The translations under genes and the position numbers were made by a program. Below, piece by piece: positions 30,601 through 42,875 of a stretch of 64,000 bases of DNA. This DNA is from Breviolum minutum Mf 1.05b.01 (taxonomy: Eukaryota > Sar > Dinophyceae > Suessiales > Symbiodiniaceae), in NCBI GenBank assembly GCA_000507305.1, contig DF240794.1:1-64000 (forward strand), read 5' to 3'. Every line of letters begins with the position of its first letter. Position 1 is the stretch's first letter. A model generated the notes under the pieces. The model made no database searches, had not been told where the DNA came from, and saw only the letters and a list, made by a program, of their open reading frames with translations.

Positions 30601-33600
30601 TCTAGATCAACACAGAAAGATAATATACAAGGAATAGGTATGAATGCATAAGACATTGGGAGATATTGGGAGTGGATGGCAGTTGGCCAGGCTTGTAGAC
30701 AAAATTGATTCATGTCAGGATCAGACAATGTATGCAGCAGAGGATGCTTACTTCACCTTCCTCTTAAAGGAAAAACTTGAGGCGATGCTAACTGTGAGAT
30801 GTGACGAATCTCTGGTCAATTTACCTGGCTTCAAAATGAGTCCTCTTAGCGTTTTCATAGATGACCAATTCTGACAGGCCCTACCAAGTGTGGAAAATGA
30901 TGACGATAGCATTGCTGTGGAAGGGCAACTGGCATCTTGCCTTGAACCGTTCAGCTCAGATTCGTTCACAAACTGAAGCTACTTTTTAGGGGAGCAGGTG
31001 GGGAGATCTATGTATATATAGATCCATATCCTGGAAACCATGGCGATTTGCTTTCATGGCTCTCAAGTGATGGTCCTTTGGAACAATTCTTAGATGATGG
31101 ATGTTCTTTGATAAGTCCATTTCTTTTAAAAGGCACTTCTCACTTGTTTTGACGTCTCTGTGAGTGGAGTGTAGACAGACCTTGCGTTGGCGCCACCCCG
31201 CAAACTTTTTTTCAACGACTGCCCTTCCTCATGTTTCTCATAGGTGCGTAATACCTATACTATACTTGTATCTGTGATGTGGACGCAGTCCAGGGAAGGG
31301 AACTTAGGCTTGGGGGACTTGTGCGATTGGCTTGTTTACATGTTTGTCAATGGTTCGCATTTATCTAGAGTTGGCGTTCTGCTTGTGTCAACTGGTTTTG
31401 GTTGCACGGGGCAGTTGTGCTTGCCAGGCTTTTAGGCTTTATGCATGTATGCCGACATGCATATGTGGTTGCCTGCGTTTCGCTTACCCATTCGCATTAG
31501 GAAAAGTTCCCCTACGTGACATGAACTTGTTTATTTGTGTTTGTTTCGCCTAGTCTCCTCTTGAGATTCATGGTTTTGATTGAGTGATTGTTTGTTTGTT
31601 TGACTGATTGATTGTTTGATTGGTTGATTTATTACTTGATTGATTACATGCATGATTGTACGTGTTTCAAAGTTTTTTTATACATCCATGCATGTATATT
31701 TGTATGGTACACACCATGTACACTCACATCCATACCGTGTTGGTGCAGATTCGAACGAAGACCTGGACCTGGGTGTCACCAGTGTCAGGCATTGCGAGAT
31801 GGCTGGAAAGAACAAGGTATTATTCGCCGGCACGATGGTCTGTACTGCAATCTATGTTCCAAGGGGCCTATGAACACTCATGAGTCTCGGCATTGAGAGT
31901 TGACTATCTTACCATGTTGCCGGAAACACCCGTGGGTTTTTTTTGCGGAGCAGCGTTTCAGATAACAAACTGAAGCCTTTTCAAAGCAGATCTTTGGTAT
32001 GAAGTTTACTTTGTGGCTTCAGAAAGTTTGCGTTGATTTGGCTGAGAATTAAATGCGGGCACATTTTCGTGATCCCAACTGAATCGTTGCTACCATGAAA
32101 TGTGTCGCACTCATACGTAAGACATGGAAGAGTATCCGCGGGACGTGAGACTGCATGGATCGGCCGATGATTGCACATTTCATTTTGACAATGTCGTTTA
32201 TGAAGCAATCTTCGGACTCAAAGGGCATGACTTGAATTTGATAGATCATCAACCTCCTACCCCCACTGTAAGGAGTAGTGTTGTTCTGTTTATTCTGTTT
32301 TGCATTTGTGTTCGGTTTGATGGGACTTGATGGGACTTGATGGGACTTGATGGGTCATGTCTTGGCAATTGTCACTATGCCACACACTCTAAGGAGAACG
32401 TGTTAAGCCACTTGAAGGGCAGAGATCACGCCACTGGGCAGCATTCTGGTCATGCCAGATGGTTCCACATGCTTGATTTTTCCGGTGTTTTCCTCTGGAT
32501 TCCTGGTTTCTTCCGCCAGCTTCAAATGGATGGGGCTGTTCTGAGGAAAAGAAAAGGGAAGCTGCACAAGGATTAGGACCTGGTGGGGTACATGTCCTGA
32601 AGGAAGAGGAGGAAAAGAATGGCATCTTTGCAGGCGATGGAACGAATGGATTCTTGACTTGCAGTTTTTTTTTTTCCAGCCGGATGCAGGAGGGTGTTGT
32701 AGGGATGTGTTTGGGGGCTTCCACAAATTGTCATCTCTTTGATTTCATAGACTTCTTCAATCTCAATCAAAGTCGAGAAACATACATTTACAAAACAATC
32801 TTTTTAAATCCACTCTTAGACCCCTAAGCTTTATCTTTCAAGATCTTCAGAATTGATCAGCTTCTTCGATGGCAGCATAGGCGTTGAAATTGGCGAATTC
32901 CGATGTCGATTGTCCCTGGGCCATGCGACTTTTTCGGGTTTTGATGGCTATGAGTGTGGCCTGTTGAGCCTTGAAAATGGGGTGCAAGCAAGTGCATATC
33001 ATACAAGTCATATATTGTTATAGTCATATAGTAAAACATGTAAAATAGACATGAAGAGGTATAGAATGAAACCAACTGGCTATATACATTCTGAGGCAAA
33101 GATGTCGATGCATCACTGTTTGCGGATTTTAGTTGTAGAGTCGAAAACACAAAGCTGTTCCTGACAGGATCAGAGCTGTTAACGAAGGGGAACTGCCCTC
33201 ACAAGTGTTGGAACTGTGTTACAACTATACATCTGAAGAGTATATCCAGTATAAAAGGTTTATAAAGTAGGAATGGAGCGGAATGAATCATTTTCCACAA
33301 TTGTGAATGTTCACAAACCTCTACAGATAGGTCGGGGACCCAACCAACCATGTTGGGGATCGATCTCCTCCCGAGGTGTCCAGATGCGCAGCTCAAGAAC
33401 TATCAAAGTCACTTGGAGTCAAACTGTCAACCGTGATTGAGTGCGTTTGCTCCTAAAAGCCTTGGAAAAAAAATGAAATTAACAAGCTACAACTCAATTA
33501 AATCACGCATGCAAATGTCTACAAATGCGGCGATGAATCAAGATTCAGAATCTTTGAAAGAATTGCGGACTTTCACTTCACTCAAACTTTGTCAGTGTTA

Positions 33601-35604
33601 CGTGAGCCTTCTCTGTTTACCTCCATGAGGTATTGAAGCGCATATCAAATCCAAGAAGCATCAGAAGGCGTTGAACCCCGAGGCAGAGACCACCTCACCC
33701 GGCAAGGTCAAGGAGCATTTGCTCGACAAAAATGGCTGAACAGCAGAGCTAGAAACTTCAAAACCAAAAGTGTGGGACTTTCCCTTGTTAAGAATGATTT
33801 TATGCACATCAACTGTATATCTCTCTCTCTCTCTCTCTATATATGTATATATTGTATATGTATATATGCATTGTTTTTTCTTTAAAAAGATTCGTCTTCA
33901 CCAAGGTTATGATACAAAACATGGACACATACATACATGCGGCCGTGTTTTTTCTCAAAGCACCGGGGGGGTAAACCTGAAGGACCCTTTCGAAAGGCTC
34001 TGGAACTTGCCAGACTATGTGGAGTTGAAAGATCAAGAACTGATTTGCACGCTATGTACGGTGAGGCTACCTACAGTCACTCAAATGTATATGCACCTCC
34101 AAGGAAATACACATCATAAAAAGGCGCGTGCCGCCAAATTACCAGATGTGATTTGGATACAGGCACGAAATCAGTTGGAGCGGCTTGGCTCTCCAGCACC
34201 AGTTTTCCCTTTACCAACTTGTTTGACCTTCACATTCTGGACGGAGGTTCTTACTTTTTCTACTTTAACGAGCAATGAGAATGCAATAAAAGCCTTTTTC
34301 TTGGTAGTGTTTGTTCTAGGCATTTGGTCAATGTGTTTTCAATGGTATATGGTTGCCAGTTGCCCAGAGTGTTTAAAAGCGTCGTGTTCATCGCTTTCAA
34401 GAAACTTTGCCTACCCAGGTACACTCTATCTGGAAGACCTGTGAAACGCACAGGTTTCAAATCAGCTTCAGTGAGTTCGGCTGATTCAACGGCTGCAACA
34501 TCCACAAAATCTGCTAGTTCCAACGGCAAGGTTGCCAGCAATGGAAAGGTTGCTAATGACAAGGATGGTAGCATTGATGGCAATGGCAACAAGGTCGATG
34601 GAAGTGCCAGGCCCAAGTGTCCTGAAGGTTGGGGAATGAGTTGGGATGAGTCTTGTCAACGCTACTACTATTGGCAGGTGCCTGGGAGATTGTATTTCAC
34701 TGTGTTGTGGGGATGGTGACAGGGGCAGACTGATAAGAGCTTTGTTCCAAAGATTGCAGTTGTCTCAAGGATTGCGGGGTTCCTCCTAGGGAAACTTTTT
34801 CACAGGCATAGAAACGAGAATCTGGGGCACATGTTTCCCAACTTGCCATTGCATCAGCATCATTCAGCATCTAATTCTAGCCGCATTTTTGCCTTTGTTG
34901 CACTGCCCCCCAACATCAACTTTTGAAGGATCACTCCTGATTTTCACAAGTCTTCCTTTCGTAGCCGCTTTGATAGTCACCTACCTTTTCAATCCTTTCC
35001 GACATTTTGCCCAGTTTTCTGATCGCAGCAAGACTCAATGGGAACATCCTTCAGAAACACCAGCAAAGCCTTCGAAACCAGCTCGCTCTGCACCCTCGGC
35101 AACAACGGCTGGATCTGGTGGCACCAAAACGGCAACAACGCAAAGCAGCTTGCCAACCAAGGGTTGGGGCGATAGCCAGGGCTATGTTTGATTGGTGCGG
35201 TTCAAGGGCCACGTCAGGACTGCAGTCCTCTGGATGTAAAAATCCTGCCAACATGACTTTGCCTAGAGATGGGTAGTCATGTATATATATATATACATAT
35301 ATGTATATACTGTGTATAATACATAATCACATGCGTGTATATAAGTCTATATATCTATAAACGTATACAAATACACATTATGCATATCCAATTCCTGTAT
35401 GTATGATAATAGAAAGACATGATTCAAGACAAGTATAGTCAATAGTCTTGTTCATTGAAATTTTGGAAACTTTTGGGATGGGGTCTCCCCCCAAAAAAAT
35501 CAGGTTCCGAAGCGACAAAGACACCGGCGCCACAATCAAGCACAGCGGTGGATTCGGAGGATGAATGGGAGGAGCCACTCGCAGTTGCACAAAGCACAAC
35601 ATGA
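27628..35604 (+). CDS. DEDDy 3'-5' exonuclease with U1/matrin-type zinc fingers and a WW domain (probable single gene)
   Basis: Exonuclease exons: 27628-27705, 27928-28003, 28441-28468, 28794-28862, 29152-29199, 29381-29444, 29760-29814, 30464-30555, 30719-30781, 30878-about 30950. Zinc-finger exons: about 31770-31885, about 32383-32430, about 33631-33740, 33961-about 34147. WW exons: 34419-34677 and 35015-about 35165. The last exon is 35504-35604 with stop TGA 35602-35604. Exonuclease exons join in phase throughout. Joining of the zinc-finger part is by strand, order and lack of any stop/start signal between, so the fusion is an inference. The zinc finger plus WW pair recalls spliceosome-associated proteins of the FBP21/WBP4 type; the exonuclease resembles WRN/EXD2. 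The true start was not found. Confidence 0.68.
28441..30781 (+). CDS. 3'-5' exonuclease catalytic domain exons
   Basis: In-phase joins give EPIGWDLEWPPDR (motif I with Asp 28446-28448 and Glu 28452-28454, the first codon completed from 28003). This is followed by NPIALMQFADDTTALLIR, VVKEVLASETCMKILG, then ICVGWDGADKKKMKTSF with the motif II Asp at 29397 or 29406. Next come GGLLDLATLASQKGVKERG and LKSLADRFGYKMKKE. The last part is YAAEDAYFTFLLKEKLE, the motif III Y-x3-D (Tyr 30731-30733, Asp 30743-30745). This is the full set for a DEDDy exonuclease, which removes nucleotides from 3' ends of DNA or RNA using two metal ions. Motif I sits on a 28-nt exon. Introns after 28862, 29199 and 30555 start with GA; the one after 30781 starts with GC. 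Confidence 0.85.
29595..29708. mobile_element. MITE family B, copy 1 (in an exonuclease-gene intron)
   Basis: Ends TATATAGGGGTGTTTTCTTA and the reverse complement of TTTAGGAACCCCGCATATA form imperfect inverted repeats. An inner GGTGGTACCCCC is shared in part with the copy at 62111. It lies in the intron between exons 29381-29444 and 29760-29814, 51 bp before the acceptor. Confidence 0.6.
31770..34147 (+). CDS. U1/matrin-type C2H2 zinc-finger exons
   Basis: The clearest finger is in 33961-34147: ICTLCTVRLPTVTQMYMHLQ followed by GNTHHKKAR, spacing C-x2-C-x12-H-x5-H, the U1-like/matrin pattern that binds RNA or DNA. Two split fingers precede it. One has DGLYCNLCSKGPM (about 31838-31876) with ENVLSHLKGRDH (about 32390-32425). 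The other has the His half IEAHIKSKKHQKAL (about 33634-33675), whose Cys half was not located. The exon borders of the first two are approximate. Confidence 0.7.
32317..32356 (+). repeat. Decamer tandem repeat
   Basis: About four copies of TTGATGGGAC in a zinc-finger-region intron, just upstream of the ENVLSHLKGRDH exon. Confidence 0.9.
34419..35165 (+). CDS. WW-domain exons (34419-34677 and 35015-about 35165)
   Basis: The first exon has a Ser/Asn/Gly/Asp-rich linker, then CPEGWGMSWDESCQRYYYWQ. The second, joined in phase across GTGCCT ... CCCAG, supplies FSDRSKTQWEHP. Together they match the WW consensus (LPxGW ... YYxN ... TxWxxP), a small domain that binds proline-rich peptides. A Pro/Ser/Ala/Thr-rich tail follows. 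Confidence 0.85.
35504..35604 (+). CDS. C-terminal exon of the exonuclease/zinc-finger/WW gene
   Basis: After AATCAG the frame continues the Thr/Pro/Ala/Ser composition of the previous exon and ends SEDEWEEPLAVAQSTT, then TGA at 35602-35604. An acidic cluster close to the C-terminus. No coding signal follows for about 450 bp. Confidence 0.65.
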
Positions 35605-36861
35605 AAGTTTTCCAATGACAATTGCCTTTAATGTCTTTTTGGGGATTTTGATAGATTTTTTTCTAGGGCATCTTTTTACTTGGCACTTCGGATGTGCTGT
35701 TTAGGACTTCTCGGTGTATCACAACTGCGTTCTTCCACTTTGTTCATGTTCGCACAGTTTTAGTTTCCCTTTCCACTTTGTGTGCGTCTCATGTCACTGC
35801 TTGTCTTTTTGTCGGCCATGAGGAGTACAAACAATTATTTTTGTCATTGCAATCAATTGTCCAATGGGTTTAGCCACATGAAAAACAAAATGCTTTTCAC
35901 ATCCCTCCCAAAGCTAAGAAACTTATTTTTGCCTGCCAAGGCATCAGACTGATGACGGTGCCTCGGCTTGTAGAATGCTCATCAGTAGTTTCTCACTTTG
36001 AGAGACCATGAGAAACGTTTGGCCTGTTGTTTCTAAGGCCATAAGTTCTACTATCACCTGAAGACAAAAACCTCCCATTGGCTTCGCTCAACTGCACCGG
36101 CTACATCGACTTGTGGCGCACGAGACGATGACAAGAAGAACCGTCGGCATTTTTTAAAAAAGACATTTTTTGTGTTTGCTTCGGGTTTTTAAATAGGTTT
36201 TGCTAGTTCATTTTGGGTCCGCAGTGTTGTGGGTCAGAAAGTTTCCCTCTTTCTGCTTTTCCCAAATTTTGGCATCCTCAAACCCTACTGTACAATATGG
36301 AGCTGGCCCGTTCATTTTTTGTTTTCAATTCTTTTTTCATGGAGGATTTCAACTGCACCCAATATGTTTTGGAGTTCTCGGCAAACAAGATGAGGAGTGC
36401 AATGAATGATGGTTACCCCACGCCAGCTGCAAAAGAAAAACCATTGGCCAACTCTGGAGGCAACTGGCACGAATTCGGGGTGAAGGTTCTCCTCCATTGA
36501 ATTTAAACGGTCCAAAAAATGATGAGAGGCATGATGATGACTACATATCATCCATTTATAAGGACATATTTACCCACATTTTTGGCATATTTTTATGATA
36601 CATGTAGGTATATAAATATTTTTGTTTGGGATTGTAACATTGTAAGTCTTCGTAACTCTGTGGTGGTCATGGATCCCAAGGTCCAAAACCCGTAGCAGGC
36701 AGCCATATCATCTTGCATTGAAAGAACCTCCTGTGCATCCTCTACAGCTTTACACATGGAATCAACATCAATTGCTTGAAAATCAAAGTTCTGCTTCCAA
36801 ATGCATATGTATTTGCCCTTTTCCTTGGTTTGGAGTAATTTCTACTCACGATTGAGCAAAG
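35605..36861. other. Probable intergenic stretch
   Basis: No exon with good borders on either strand. Weak + strand open readings occur at about 36050-36125 and 36330-36500 but were not supported by splice signals or composition. Promoter elements were not recognisable. Confidence 0.4.
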
Positions 36862-37050
36862 TACCTATGTGTAGGCAACTTTGCAACCGAACCGCTCTAC
36901 CCTGAGCAAGCAGACACACTGCAACCTGGCTGGCGAGAAGTGGTCGATGAGATCCTTGGTTCAGACTTCAGAAATCTAGGGATAAAGGGGCAACCAGTGC
37001 AACCAACTAGGCATTTGATGACGCTTGCTGGTGGTGCTACCTGTCAAGGC
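36862..37050 (+). CDS. Exon-like island, unknown protein
   Basis: After CAAAG the codons read YLCVGNFATEPLYPEQADT then LQPGWREVVDEILGSDFRNL and on for about 60 residues. Balanced amino-acid composition, no stop. The 3' border is uncertain. No family recognised. Confidence 0.45.
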
Positions 37051-37822
37051 TGGATGAAGTAAAATGAGATGAGATGACATGTCATGATGTCCCGTGACAC
37101 GATGTGACATGATGTGACATGATTTGATATGATATGAGACCTTTTTTGATCGCATCATGGCTGATGATCCGATGGTTGGATAGGGTGATGTGCAATGACT
37201 TCTATGACATGATCAGGATGCTGATCCCCGAGAGGATGGCAACAGAGAGCGTTATTTTATGTTATTTAGCATAGAATGTCATTTGAAGTCGAACATACTC
37301 AAGCAAGATCTCCGATCTCCCTAAACCATCCAGCTCGAAACCTTTTCCTTGATTTCCCTGGTGTGCTGTTTTCTTCAGGAAAACGGGGAAAGTCTTCTTT
37401 TGGGATGGAGAGACCCAAAGCTCCAGTTGGCTTCGACCAGTGCCTGGGATCGATGGAAGATGACTTGTGGATGGTAGTGAAAAGACAAATTGGATGTCTC
37501 TATACTCAGTACTACGTGAGGAATCTGCGAAGTATTCATAAGTTATTTGTGTATATATAATATATAATATACGTAAAAATATACATACAATGCATCCAGG
37601 TTGGGGTCCCAGAAGAATCGCAATGGACTACACCCAAGTTTATTTGTTTCATAGCTGGTTGGACTTCACTTCCGACTTATTGCACTCAACATGTTTTTTT
37701 TTTTTTTTGTGAGATCCGAGGGAACGATTGGAAACATCAGAACCATAGGGAAAACCCACGGAATGTGCTAGACCTCTTGAATTTCTGCTAGCAGATGCCA
37801 GATGCTATCCCATGATCTTCAG

Positions 37823-37950
37823 GTGTATTATCATCAATCTTGGAAACGACGAGTGGCCGGTGAGGGTGCCTATTGGGTTTTAGCTGGATCTCAAGATCAC
37901 GCCAGTATGAGCTTTTGGGCCTCTCAGCTTAAAGATTCGGAGTGGTTGGA
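37823..37950 (+). CDS. Exon-like island, unknown protein
   Basis: Bounded by CTTCAG and GTGACA. Reads VYYHQSWKRRVAGEGAYW and continues to SQLKDSEWL, rich in Trp/Tyr/His. No family recognised. Could belong with the islands at 36862 and 38080. Confidence 0.45.
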
Positions 37951-38079
37951 GTGACACTTGGAGAACCCAATCCATGATGATCCATGATGATGCATGATGA
38001 TCCATGACTAATGACTGGTCCAGAACATTCCAAATGAATTGTCTTGCAAAATGTGTTTCGGGGTTTCCAAAAAGGAAAA

Positions 38080-38248
38080 GTTTTTCCCCTGGAGGAAAGT
38101 GATGCCAGTTGGGATCGGCGACAAGATCATGAAGGCAACATCTATTGGAGCAACCAAGAGCTCCAGATTCGATTCTTTGAGTTGGACCCTTTTGAGTCTG
38201 ACCTCGAAGTTGATCATGTCAGCAGCACTGGAACCGATGGCTGGAGGG
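38080..38248 (+). CDS. Exon-like island, acidic unknown protein
   Basis: Open reading FPLEESDASWDRRQDHEGNI, then IYWSNQELQIRFFELDPFES and an acidic end. The 5' border may be the AAAAG just before 38080; the 3' border is not clear. No family recognised. Confidence 0.42.
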
Positions 38249-38784
38249 CATAGTTGACAAAAATTCTTGAGACAGGATTCAAACAGATTGAAAACAACAA
38301 AGATTTTTCAACAAGCAAAGAGACCTATGGACATCCTATGGACCATGGTTTTCCAAGAGATCCTTTCTGGATGGATTACCATCAATTGCCAACAAACTGC
38401 GACTTTAGCAGCTGCATTGACCGCAGCTGTATGCCCATGGATTCCCCTGATGTGTTCTGGGTTGAATCCATAATCGCTGCTTGCGCAGCGTTCCCGACCT
38501 CGGGGTCAGAGGTGAATGACTGTAACAAATGATGTATTGAACCATACATATGTACGTAGTAAACCGTGCAAAGAAGCTGCATTCCAAGCTTAAATCCAAG
38601 AGTTGAGGGTCAGCTGTTCTTTTGTTGTTTTTATGTGAACAAGTTGCGGGCAAAGGTTTTCTCATATTGCAGTCTTGCATACTGCCTGCTGTTTAGATTT
38701 GCCTCGCTGTTGCGCCACGTTGTAAAAAGAGCCACTGATGCACCTGAGAGTAAACTCATTGAGACTTGAGAACTTCTGGTGTAG

Positions 38785-38887
38785 CATCCCTACTGCTACG
38801 AGATGGAACTTGTCAAGATCAATCGATCCCTGGAAAAATCACCTGTTGTCAAGCAACTAGGAAATTCGGGGTTCCACGTGAATGCGG
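38785..38887 (+). CDS. Exon-like island, unknown protein
   Basis: Bounded by TGTAG and a GTGAGA donor. Reads HPYCYEMELVKINRSLEKSP then VVKQLGNSGFHVNA. No family recognised. Confidence 0.45.
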
Positions 38888-40424
38888 GTGAGATATTCAG
38901 TTTTTTTTTTAGTGAGTCATTTCTTCCTGTGTCAATCGCCTGGGCGCAGCTTCAAAACATGGTCATGAAGCCGTGCTTGAGGCACCTCTTTGTCTTTGAC
39001 ATTGGAAGGGAGATTTCTTTGGTGGATTTGTCTAGAACTCAGACGATTTTTCATGGGGGCATGAAGATGACTTGACAAATGGAAGTTTGTCAACGAAACA
39101 CTTCAGACTGAAGTTGGATTCAGAAGAACAACAATAATATACATGCAGTAGCCACTTTTCTTCCTGTCGGCATGAAGGGGGTCATATACCCGTTGCTCAC
39201 CATTGCCCCGGCAATGCTACAAGGGCTTCTAGTAGGTCATGCATGATTCCTCGACGTGGCTCAAGCGTGTACAACGGGTGATGAATCAGAAACCCAAAAG
39301 TGTAAGGCTTGTAAGGATGAAAGGCTCCTGGATTTCAAAACCTCTATGTTCGTCATAGACTTAAAGTTTTTTTAATTCCAGCCCAAAGTTCAACAGGACA
39401 CTTAGAAAGATGTTTTAAGACCGAGCACGTGAGCCATGGCGGAGCCTTTCCAGAATAGCCTGGAGGGAGGAGAAGTTGAACACCAGCCACTGGGATGTCA
39501 AGACTTTTGCTGTGCGTTTAGAGCGCTTTTGAGAATTTGAAAATTGGAAACTAGATGATTGCACTTCGTACATATCTATATACTAGTGTATATATTTTAT
39601 AATACAATATTACATTAGACATATAAATATGTGCACACATATACATACGTATATATACATATATATATATATACATACAGATACATACATTTCCCTGCCC
39701 CATGCATTCAAGTGATTTCAAATGGGCATCCAGGAATCCTGATCTAACAAAAGCTGAGACTGGAAGTTAGGTCGCTCTTGTCCGTTCAAAGGTGACACTG
39801 AAATGGATCTACTTTTTGAAGGGATATTTTTTTGCGGGGGATTTTTTTTAATTCACTTTCGTGAGATATCTTGTAGAAATGGGGATTTACTAACCCAACA
39901 TTTGTTTTTGGGATTTTTATCTATCTTGTTATATACATAATTTCTTGTTTTTTTTCCCATGCCCTGGGCCATCCGATAATTGCACCAGATCCACTGATGT
40001 GGTTTGGACCAAAGCCACCGATACTGCGACCACGGCGCCAAGTGAAGAGGCCAGTTACTGTACTTTGTTTTTACAGGGGTCATTCAATTACCTATTTTAC
40101 AGGGGATCAAACAATGCAAATGTATGGTGATTTTGAGGGATTGCCGGGATTTCCCCTATAATAATAGTGCAGTCTTTGGGTTGGTAATACAATGATCCCG
40201 GTTTTATGCGATGTTGATCATATTGTGGATGAAGAAAAATCCTGCATCAGTTGGGATGACAAAAGAGCTTGGAATTGAAGGGAATCGTTGAGGTAATCTA
40301 CCAGATCCGATGCCTAAAAGGTGGGTTTTCTGTGGGAAATTCTCCTGTATTTCAGGGTTTTCCAGGTGAACCTTATTCATCCTGATATGCGTTTCATGAT
40401 CCATCCTTGGTAATGCCCCCACAG

Positions 40425-40510
40425 GTACGCCTTGTGGAAGAAGCGCTGCTACATTGGCTATCAGAGAATAAACGTGCGGACACCAAGGTGGCACAAGTTC
40501 AAAGGAGCGA
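40425..40510 (+). CDS. Exon-like island, basic unknown protein
   Basis: Bounded by CCACAG and GTATTT. Reads YALWKKRCYIGYQRINVRTP then RWHKFKGA, strongly basic and aromatic. No family recognised. Another frame is also open here. Confidence 0.42.
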
Positions 40511-40681
40511 GTATTTAGCTTGCAGCATATTTAGTTACAGCTCACTCTCTCCAATTCTTTGTATCAAGTTCCTGACAGTTCATGAGATAGAAATTATTTC
40601 AAGCCCCAAGCATTCCCAAACAGTTTGTCAGACTTTGATTCATGGCTGGGACTTCCAAGCTACGCCAACTCAATCTGTAAG

Positions 40682-40780
40682 GTCTCGATAATTATCGCTT
40701 TGTGGAACGCGAGATTCGAGCTTTGGAACTGAAATCCGTGACCACGAGCTCCAGTGAAAGGCCTCGTTTTGGAGATCTTG
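40682..40780 (+). CDS. Exon-like island, unknown protein
   Basis: After GTAAG the codons read LDNYRFVEREIRALELKSVT then a Ser-rich stretch and PRFGDLVG. A helical charged start. The 3' border is uncertain. It may join the island at 40425. Confidence 0.42.
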
Positions 40781-42216
40781 TTGGGCCATCAAAAATATGA
40801 TACTTGTTAGAAGATCAAAAGATAAAAAGACAGTATCTGTGTACATGATTGCTCTACTCTTGGTTTATAGTGACTCTAGTGGAGTTGAGATGCCACATAT
40901 TCAACTCAAAGACCTATCATTTTTGAGATGTTTACTGTCTAGAATCCATAGCTTTCCTGTCCATCGCGACCAGAAATGAGAATGACGCGCCACCTGAGCG
41001 AATCTTGGCAGCAGAATCTAAGCCATGAACAAAAACCAAGTGGAATTGCGTTTTTTTGGATGCCCCATCTTTGTTGGGTATGAAAGAGGTTTTGAAACCA
41101 GTGACGAAGTGATCACTTGTCACCTTCACCGATTGGTCATGTAGAGTGTTGCGATATGTTTGATCAAATGTCTTTCACCTAAGAACTGAGGTTTAAAGCT
41201 TTTATATCAAATCTCCAAAAAGATAGACAGCCGCAGCTAAGGACATACAGAGCAGAAGCTGTTTCTTGGAATGAATCAATGCAATTAGTATTGTCCAGGG
41301 AGAGATCTGGAGGTCTAGGAGGGAAGGGGCTGCCTACAGGGCCTACATTTAGCAAGAACTGACTGTGTTTGATCCTGTCTGGTATCCAGCATGTCAGGTG
41401 AAAGGACATGATTGACAATTGGAACATGAAATGCTGAGGCTGTGGCACTGATATCAAAGTATCCAGTTGAGATAAGATCAGCATAAAAACTTGTTGTACG
41501 TATGGATATTGCAGCTATACAATTATACACATATCATTTGACATATTCAGACATGCTTATTATTAGCTTCGGAGGTGATTGAACATCCCAATCATTATTT
41601 GAGAGAAGACTGGATGCCTAAAGTATAGAGGAACCCAAACACTAACTTATGTCCATGGATATCTTTTTGTTTTGTAACTTCTAGCAAGATGATCAACTAT
41701 GACATTCCACCTTCCACTTGGAATTTATGGGTCATGAAAACGCGGACGGATTCCGGTCCTCCCAACGAACAAACCTGTCTCAAACGCTCGATGGGGCTAT
41801 AATTTACACTCCAGGGAACTAAGATATCCCATCCCAAAGCACTTTTGAAGATGATTTTCCTTAACCCAAGGTGGGATATATTAGTTTTCAGGAGGGTATC
41901 CCTTTTCACCATCACCCAGTTTTAGGAACAACAAAACGACAATCGTCCTGATGGGGCGTGGAAGGTTGGTCAATATACCATACCAGTATGCCACAAGACA
42001 TCACTAAACGATGACTGAAGTGCTGAGGGTTGTCAAACAAAAATACAAAAAACAGCAATTACCAGGTTCGTCTGAGTGACCCTTTTGGGGGTTTCAAGTG
42101 ACCTTATCAGGGGTTAAGTGTTTGACTTCTATTTGGTACCAAACAACTAGCAAGTGATGTGTCTCTCCAAAAGGATCTTAGGCAGCCCGATGCCTTAAAC
42201 GTTTGAGGCATTTTCC

Positions 42217-42430
42217 TCAAATGCGCTTGCGTTTTTCCATACGATCCTCTTGTAAGCCCATCGACCAAAGCGTGGCTTCGGCAATCCGAAAACGATGGAA
42301 TCCATCCGAGCTTGTGGTGAGATGAATGACCTGCTGGTCATCCAAATCCCCTGGCCTAATTTGAAGGTTGGCGTACACAATGTTTTCTTGGGTTAAGCTT
42401 ATGTCCACGATTAGTTCTTCAAGATTCTGA
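42217..42430 (-). CDS. Minus-strand 3'-terminal exon, unknown protein
   Basis: On the - strand, after TTCTTCAG (just right of 42430), about 70 codons read LEELIVDISLTQENIVYANL and continue through DDQQVIHLTTSSDGFHRFRI to MEKRKRI and TGA (42217-42219). The composition is protein-like and the basic end is suited to a C-terminus. It is the best evidence for a gene on the opposite strand. No family recognised. Confidence 0.5.
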
Positions 42431-42875
42431 AGAAAAATAAGAAAACATAAGGAACAGAGTGGAGGGAACGAACGAACAAAGAAGGTATCCGAACTGAAAT
42501 GATGATAATGGAAATGAATAGGACTAGTACTAGCAAAATGACTTCTATTATTATCGTTACTGTAGTATTATTACTTGTTTAAATTTCAATTGTGTTCGCG
42601 TCTTTTGCATTTGCTGTAACCTGATTTCATGTTTTCCATTCTGTTGTCTTATTCGCAGGTCCTTTCGATCCATTAAGCTCTTTTTTGACGTTCTATTTGA
42701 GCCTCTTTCAATTTCGTTTTTTTTGTTTGCTTTTGCAAGCTCTTTCTTGAAACAGACTACTGTCTAAGATCTGTCCAAGTCAATTTGCATGACATCACTC
42801 ATCCACAAAGCCTGCCTGTTTTCTGTGGCGTCTCGGGTTGGTTGGCTCCATCCTGATGGGATGAGGTCGAATTAC

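Noticed and set aside
39240..39260. GGCTCAAG, the 3' end of the dinoflagellate spliced leader
   Set aside because: Only eight bases match; the preceding CCATTTT is absent, so it is not a spliced-leader relict.
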